A DNA stretch of 64,000 nucleotides, taken from Powellomyces hirtus (Eukaryota > Chytridiomycota > Chytridiomycetes > Spizellomycetales > Powellomycetaceae). This document shows positions 61,652 through 64,000 of the stretch, one piece after another. Positions within the stretch are counted from its first letter, which is position 1. Each line of letters begins with the position of its first letter. Where the stretch lies: contig JAHLKG010000027.1 in assembly GCA_025526995.1 (NCBI GenBank), forward strand, positions 351,585 through 415,584. The letters are read 5' to 3'. A model generated the notes under the pieces. It was given only the letters and a program-made list of their open reading frames with translations, was not told the DNA's origin and did not search any database. A program made the translations under genes and the position numbers.

Positions 61652-62566
61652 TGTAATGTGCCTATATTTCTAGGCGGGAGGATTGAACTAGGAGTTCTAT
61701 TCAAGCAAGAGCGGCAATAAGGAGTTCCAATTTAAAAGTGTGAAGAAAAAAGGCAAGAAAAACGGTGTCAAAGTTCTGGTTTCTTAAGGGGGAAAGTCAA
61801 TCGCCGGATAGATTATCTCTGGATTTCAAAAAGGGGGGGATCTTCTCCTTTCCCTTATATAGGGGATTTGTTTCTATCTATAGTAACATGGACATGATCT
61901 TTTGGCAGTTCTGAACTGCGTGGTTTGTTTATGAACGATTACATGAATTGCTTATGAGGTGCGTATGCCTGAATGTAGGATATGGCTTTTTACTAGCCAA
62001 AAAGAAGATAATGTATATATGTATTTCCGGCCATCTCACACCCCCCTTTGTGATGTGCCTGAGTTTTTAAGCAGGAGAAGTGAACTAGAAGTTCTATTCA
62101 AGCGAGAGTGACGATAAGAAGTGCCGGTTTTGAAGGGTGAAGAGAAGAGAAGATGTAGAAGTCTTTTTGATTTTTAAAGGGGGAAGACAATCACATTTGT
62201 GGATTGCCTCTGATTGAGAGGAGAGAGGGGAATCTTTTCCCTTCCCCTTTATATAGGAAAATGGGTTTCCAACTATAGTAACGTTGTAATAATACTAGGT
62301 CCATTGCCAGAGTCTAGTCTCCTATTTGGGAATTCCCTACGTCTAATTCTACCGTAAGATCTCTAAGTCCTGAATGCGCCTTCGTCAGAGCAATCCTACT
62401 TTTCTTCTAGGCCGCGGAGCGGCCCTGGTCACGTGATGGCCATCCGTGGCCATCCCTGAGGTGTAGTACCCTTCGGGATGCTGACGCTAGCATCCATCAC
62501 GCACGGGACCCTTCCCGACGCGTGTCTAGGCTTAGGCTGGTGAGCCACGCCTCATTACACCCCCCT
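61652..62566. mobile_element. Two tandem LTR-like units (solo-LTR candidates)
   Basis: Unit A begins TGTAATGTGCC at 61652 and ends CTCACA at 62,040, followed by CCCCCCTT. Unit B begins TGTGATGTGCC at about 62,050 and ends CTCATTACA at 62,559, again followed by CCCCCCTT. Short inverted ends (TGTAATG/CATTACA) are typical of LTRs. Both units share about 220 bases (gaactag.agttctattcaagc, aagggggaaga.aatc, ttccctt.tatatagg, ctatagtaac), including a TATATAGG box. No reverse transcriptase or integrase coding sequence is present nearby. The assignment is inference. Confidence 0.45.
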
Positions 62567-63016
62567 TAGATTCGCGACTATCTCTTAGGCTTGAATCTCT
62601 TCAGCGAGGCAAAGCTTGCCTAAGCCGGGCGGCGGCAGGTTAACAGATGCTGACGTAGTTGTGGGAAGATGAGGCTGGGGAGGCAACCCTGGCACGGGTC
62701 GCGTCGCGGTAGTCTCCGACGGGTAGTCTCCGCCCTTCGTGGTGTGCGAAGTTGTCGGAAAGTCTATTTCTCTCTTTGTAGGGGCCCTAGATGAATCACG
62801 AATAGCTTCCTCCATCCGGATTTCAATAAGTAACATCTGCTGCGCTCCGTAGGGGATGAAACACTAACACCTGAATTTCCGAGCATTCCCAAGCAGGTCG
62901 AGCCTTTAAAAGGTACTGCCCGTTGAATCTCCCCCCCTCTTGCTCTTCTTTCCTTTGTAGCTCGACACACACACACATCACACACACACACGCACATACA
63001 TACATACACAACCAAC
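62567..63016. other. Promoter region of the subtelomeric zinc-finger gene
   Basis: About 450 bases with no coding chain. A short CA microsatellite (62,963-63,003) lies just before the start codon at 63017 and a TTTAAAAGG box at 62,905-62,913 could act as TATA element. Confidence 0.4.
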
Positions 63017-63591
63017 ATGGCCGACGTAGCCAACAACTCTCCTCTCCCCTCTGACACCACCACCGCGGGCAAGCGCCGGCCCGCCCAGCAACTCGCAAAG
63101 GGCGCAACCAAGCGGGCCCAGCCCTCCCGGGTAAGTAGGGGTCGGTGCTCATCCTCGGCTGTGGCAACTTGTCTCATGTTCCCCGTCTCCCCTTGTCGTC
63201 TCCAGGACCCCTCGGTCCATGAAAAGTCCACCCCCAAGAGGTCGGCCGACTTGCCCGCCTGCTGGAAGTGCCGCCGCTTCCGCAAGAGCAAGATGTTTAT
63301 GTCGGAATGCCACCATCTGGTGTGCCGGCCCTGCATTGTGGCGGCGGCCGACGACACGGTATGTTCCCCCTTCGCTGAGAAGCGGCCTGATGTCTTCCTA
63401 ACGGTGTAGTTCCCTTGTTCCTTTGCTTTCCAGAACAACGGCCCTCAGGGCCAGTTGACGTGTGGCACCCCCACTGTGACCGGGTCCTCTTCTTTGCGGC
63501 CATCCCCGCCGGGTGCCAGTTCGCTGGCTGCAACCATGTCGGAGCGGACCTCCGCATGTTTCCATGCAACCATCTCCACTGCATGGGTTAG
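63017..63591 (+). CDS. Subtelomeric RING-like zinc-finger protein, truncated at the chromosome end
   Basis: Exon 1 (63017-63129) starts MADVANNSPLPSDTTTAGKR and ends at a gtaagt donor. Exon 2 (about 63,206-63,358) gives LPACWKCRRFRKSKMFMSEC and CHHLVCRPCIVAAAD, the spacing CxxC...CxHxxCxxC of a RING-like finger. Exon 3 starts after cag at 63,434. In one of its frames it reads GCQFAGCNHVGADLRMFPCN and HLHCMG then TAG, which adds a second Cys/His cluster. That frame is not the one obtained with the simplest splice, so the junction is uncertain. The TAG belongs to a telomere-like TTAGGG motif, suggesting that the gene was cut and healed. Function unknown; ubiquitin ligation is only an analogy. 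Confidence 0.5.
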
Positions 63592-63683
63592 GGTTACAAG
63601 GTGGACCGCGTGGGTTATGGGTTATGATCAACCGGAATTTTGAAAGCTCGGATTGACTTGAGCCCTTAATTAAAGTTGTTCGT

Positions 63684-64000
63684 TTGGGTTAGGGTTAGGG
63701 TTAGGGTTAGGGATAGGGATAGGGATAGGGTTAGGGATAGGGATGGATAGGGATAGGGTTAGGGTTAGGTTAGGGTTAGGGTTAGGGTTAGGGTTAGGGT
63801 TAGGGTTAGGGTTAGGGTTAGGGTTAGGGTTAGGGTTAGGGTTAGGGTTAGGGTTGGGTTAGGGTTAGGGTTAGGGGTTAGGGTTAGGGTTAGGTTTTGG
63901 TTAGGTTAGGGTTCGGGTTGTTATTTAGGGTTAGGGTTCGGGTTAGGGTTAGGGTTAGGGTTCGGGTTAGGGTTAGGGTTAGGGTTAGGGTTAGGGTTAG
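63684..64000 (+). repeat. Telomere, (TTAGGG)n
   Basis: The hexamer TTAGGG runs to the last base with the G-rich strand 5'->3' towards the end, so this is the right terminus of a chromosome. The inner part (63,710-63,760) is dominated by GGGATA variants, the middle is pure, and the outer part contains TTCGGG, TTTTGG and shortened units. Confidence 0.98.

Noticed and set aside
62764..63438. 224-codon minus-strand gene near the telomere
   Set aside because: It is the antisense shadow of the zinc-finger exons and of the CA microsatellite.
1..64000. tRNA or rRNA genes
   Set aside because: I looked for B-box-like GGTTCGAATCC sequences with a matching A box and acceptor stem and found only coincidental partial matches inside coding exons.

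Overview
The window looks like the right-hand end of a chromosome from a zoosporic (flagellated) fungus, most likely a chytrid. Three lines of sequence support this. It carries flagellum genes (IFT80 and an adenylate-kinase-8 homologue). It carries genes typical of fungi (MDM10 of the ER-mitochondria encounter structure, a kexin, a fungal-type homeodomain factor). It ends in a TTAGGG telomere array whose G-rich strand runs outward to position 64000. Most genes are interrupted by several short (55-120 nt) GT-AG introns, so the real genes are chains of exons and not long open frames. Species identification is inference.

Left part (1-14.9 kb): one giant minus-strand gene of more than 3,800 codons, still open at the left edge. 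Its N-terminus resembles the lipid-binding module of vitellogenin-type large lipid transfer proteins. This is followed by a degenerate LytM/M23-like segment, a long chain of fibronectin-like repeats and calcium-binding EGF modules. It is followed upstream by a gene for a membrane-anchored beta-propeller protein.

Core (15.7-46.1 kb): a gene-dense housekeeping segment. It holds MIC10 (cristae junctions), a divergent pair AK8/IFT80 sharing a 112-bp promoter, phosphatidylserine synthase, a small hydrophilic repeat protein, a Kre9-like GPI-anchored wall protein, MON2 (Golgi-endosome traffic), a HEWAH-motif putative zinc peptidase, CAND1 (cullin-ligase exchange), MDM10 and a two-transmembrane protein of unknown function. 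Mitochondrial membrane organisation (MIC10, MDM10, PS synthase) and flagellar biogenesis (AK8, IFT80) are recurrent themes. The order is probably incidental except for the divergent AK8/IFT80 pair. Between 23.2 and 28.4 kb this core is interrupted by an accessory block: an array of ~85-bp modules with inverted ends, a 60-bp tandem repeat, a near-perfect 131-bp inverted duplication and a fast-evolving gene with a 93-bp in-frame minisatellite.

Distal part (46.1-64 kb): about 7 kb of low-complexity, gene-poor DNA (CA microsatellite, A/G-rich tracts, direct repeats, one doubtful spliced gene). Then come kexin (KEX2), a frame-disrupted carboxylesterase, a homeodomain factor, a tandem pair of LTR-like units, a truncated-looking zinc-finger gene and the telomere.
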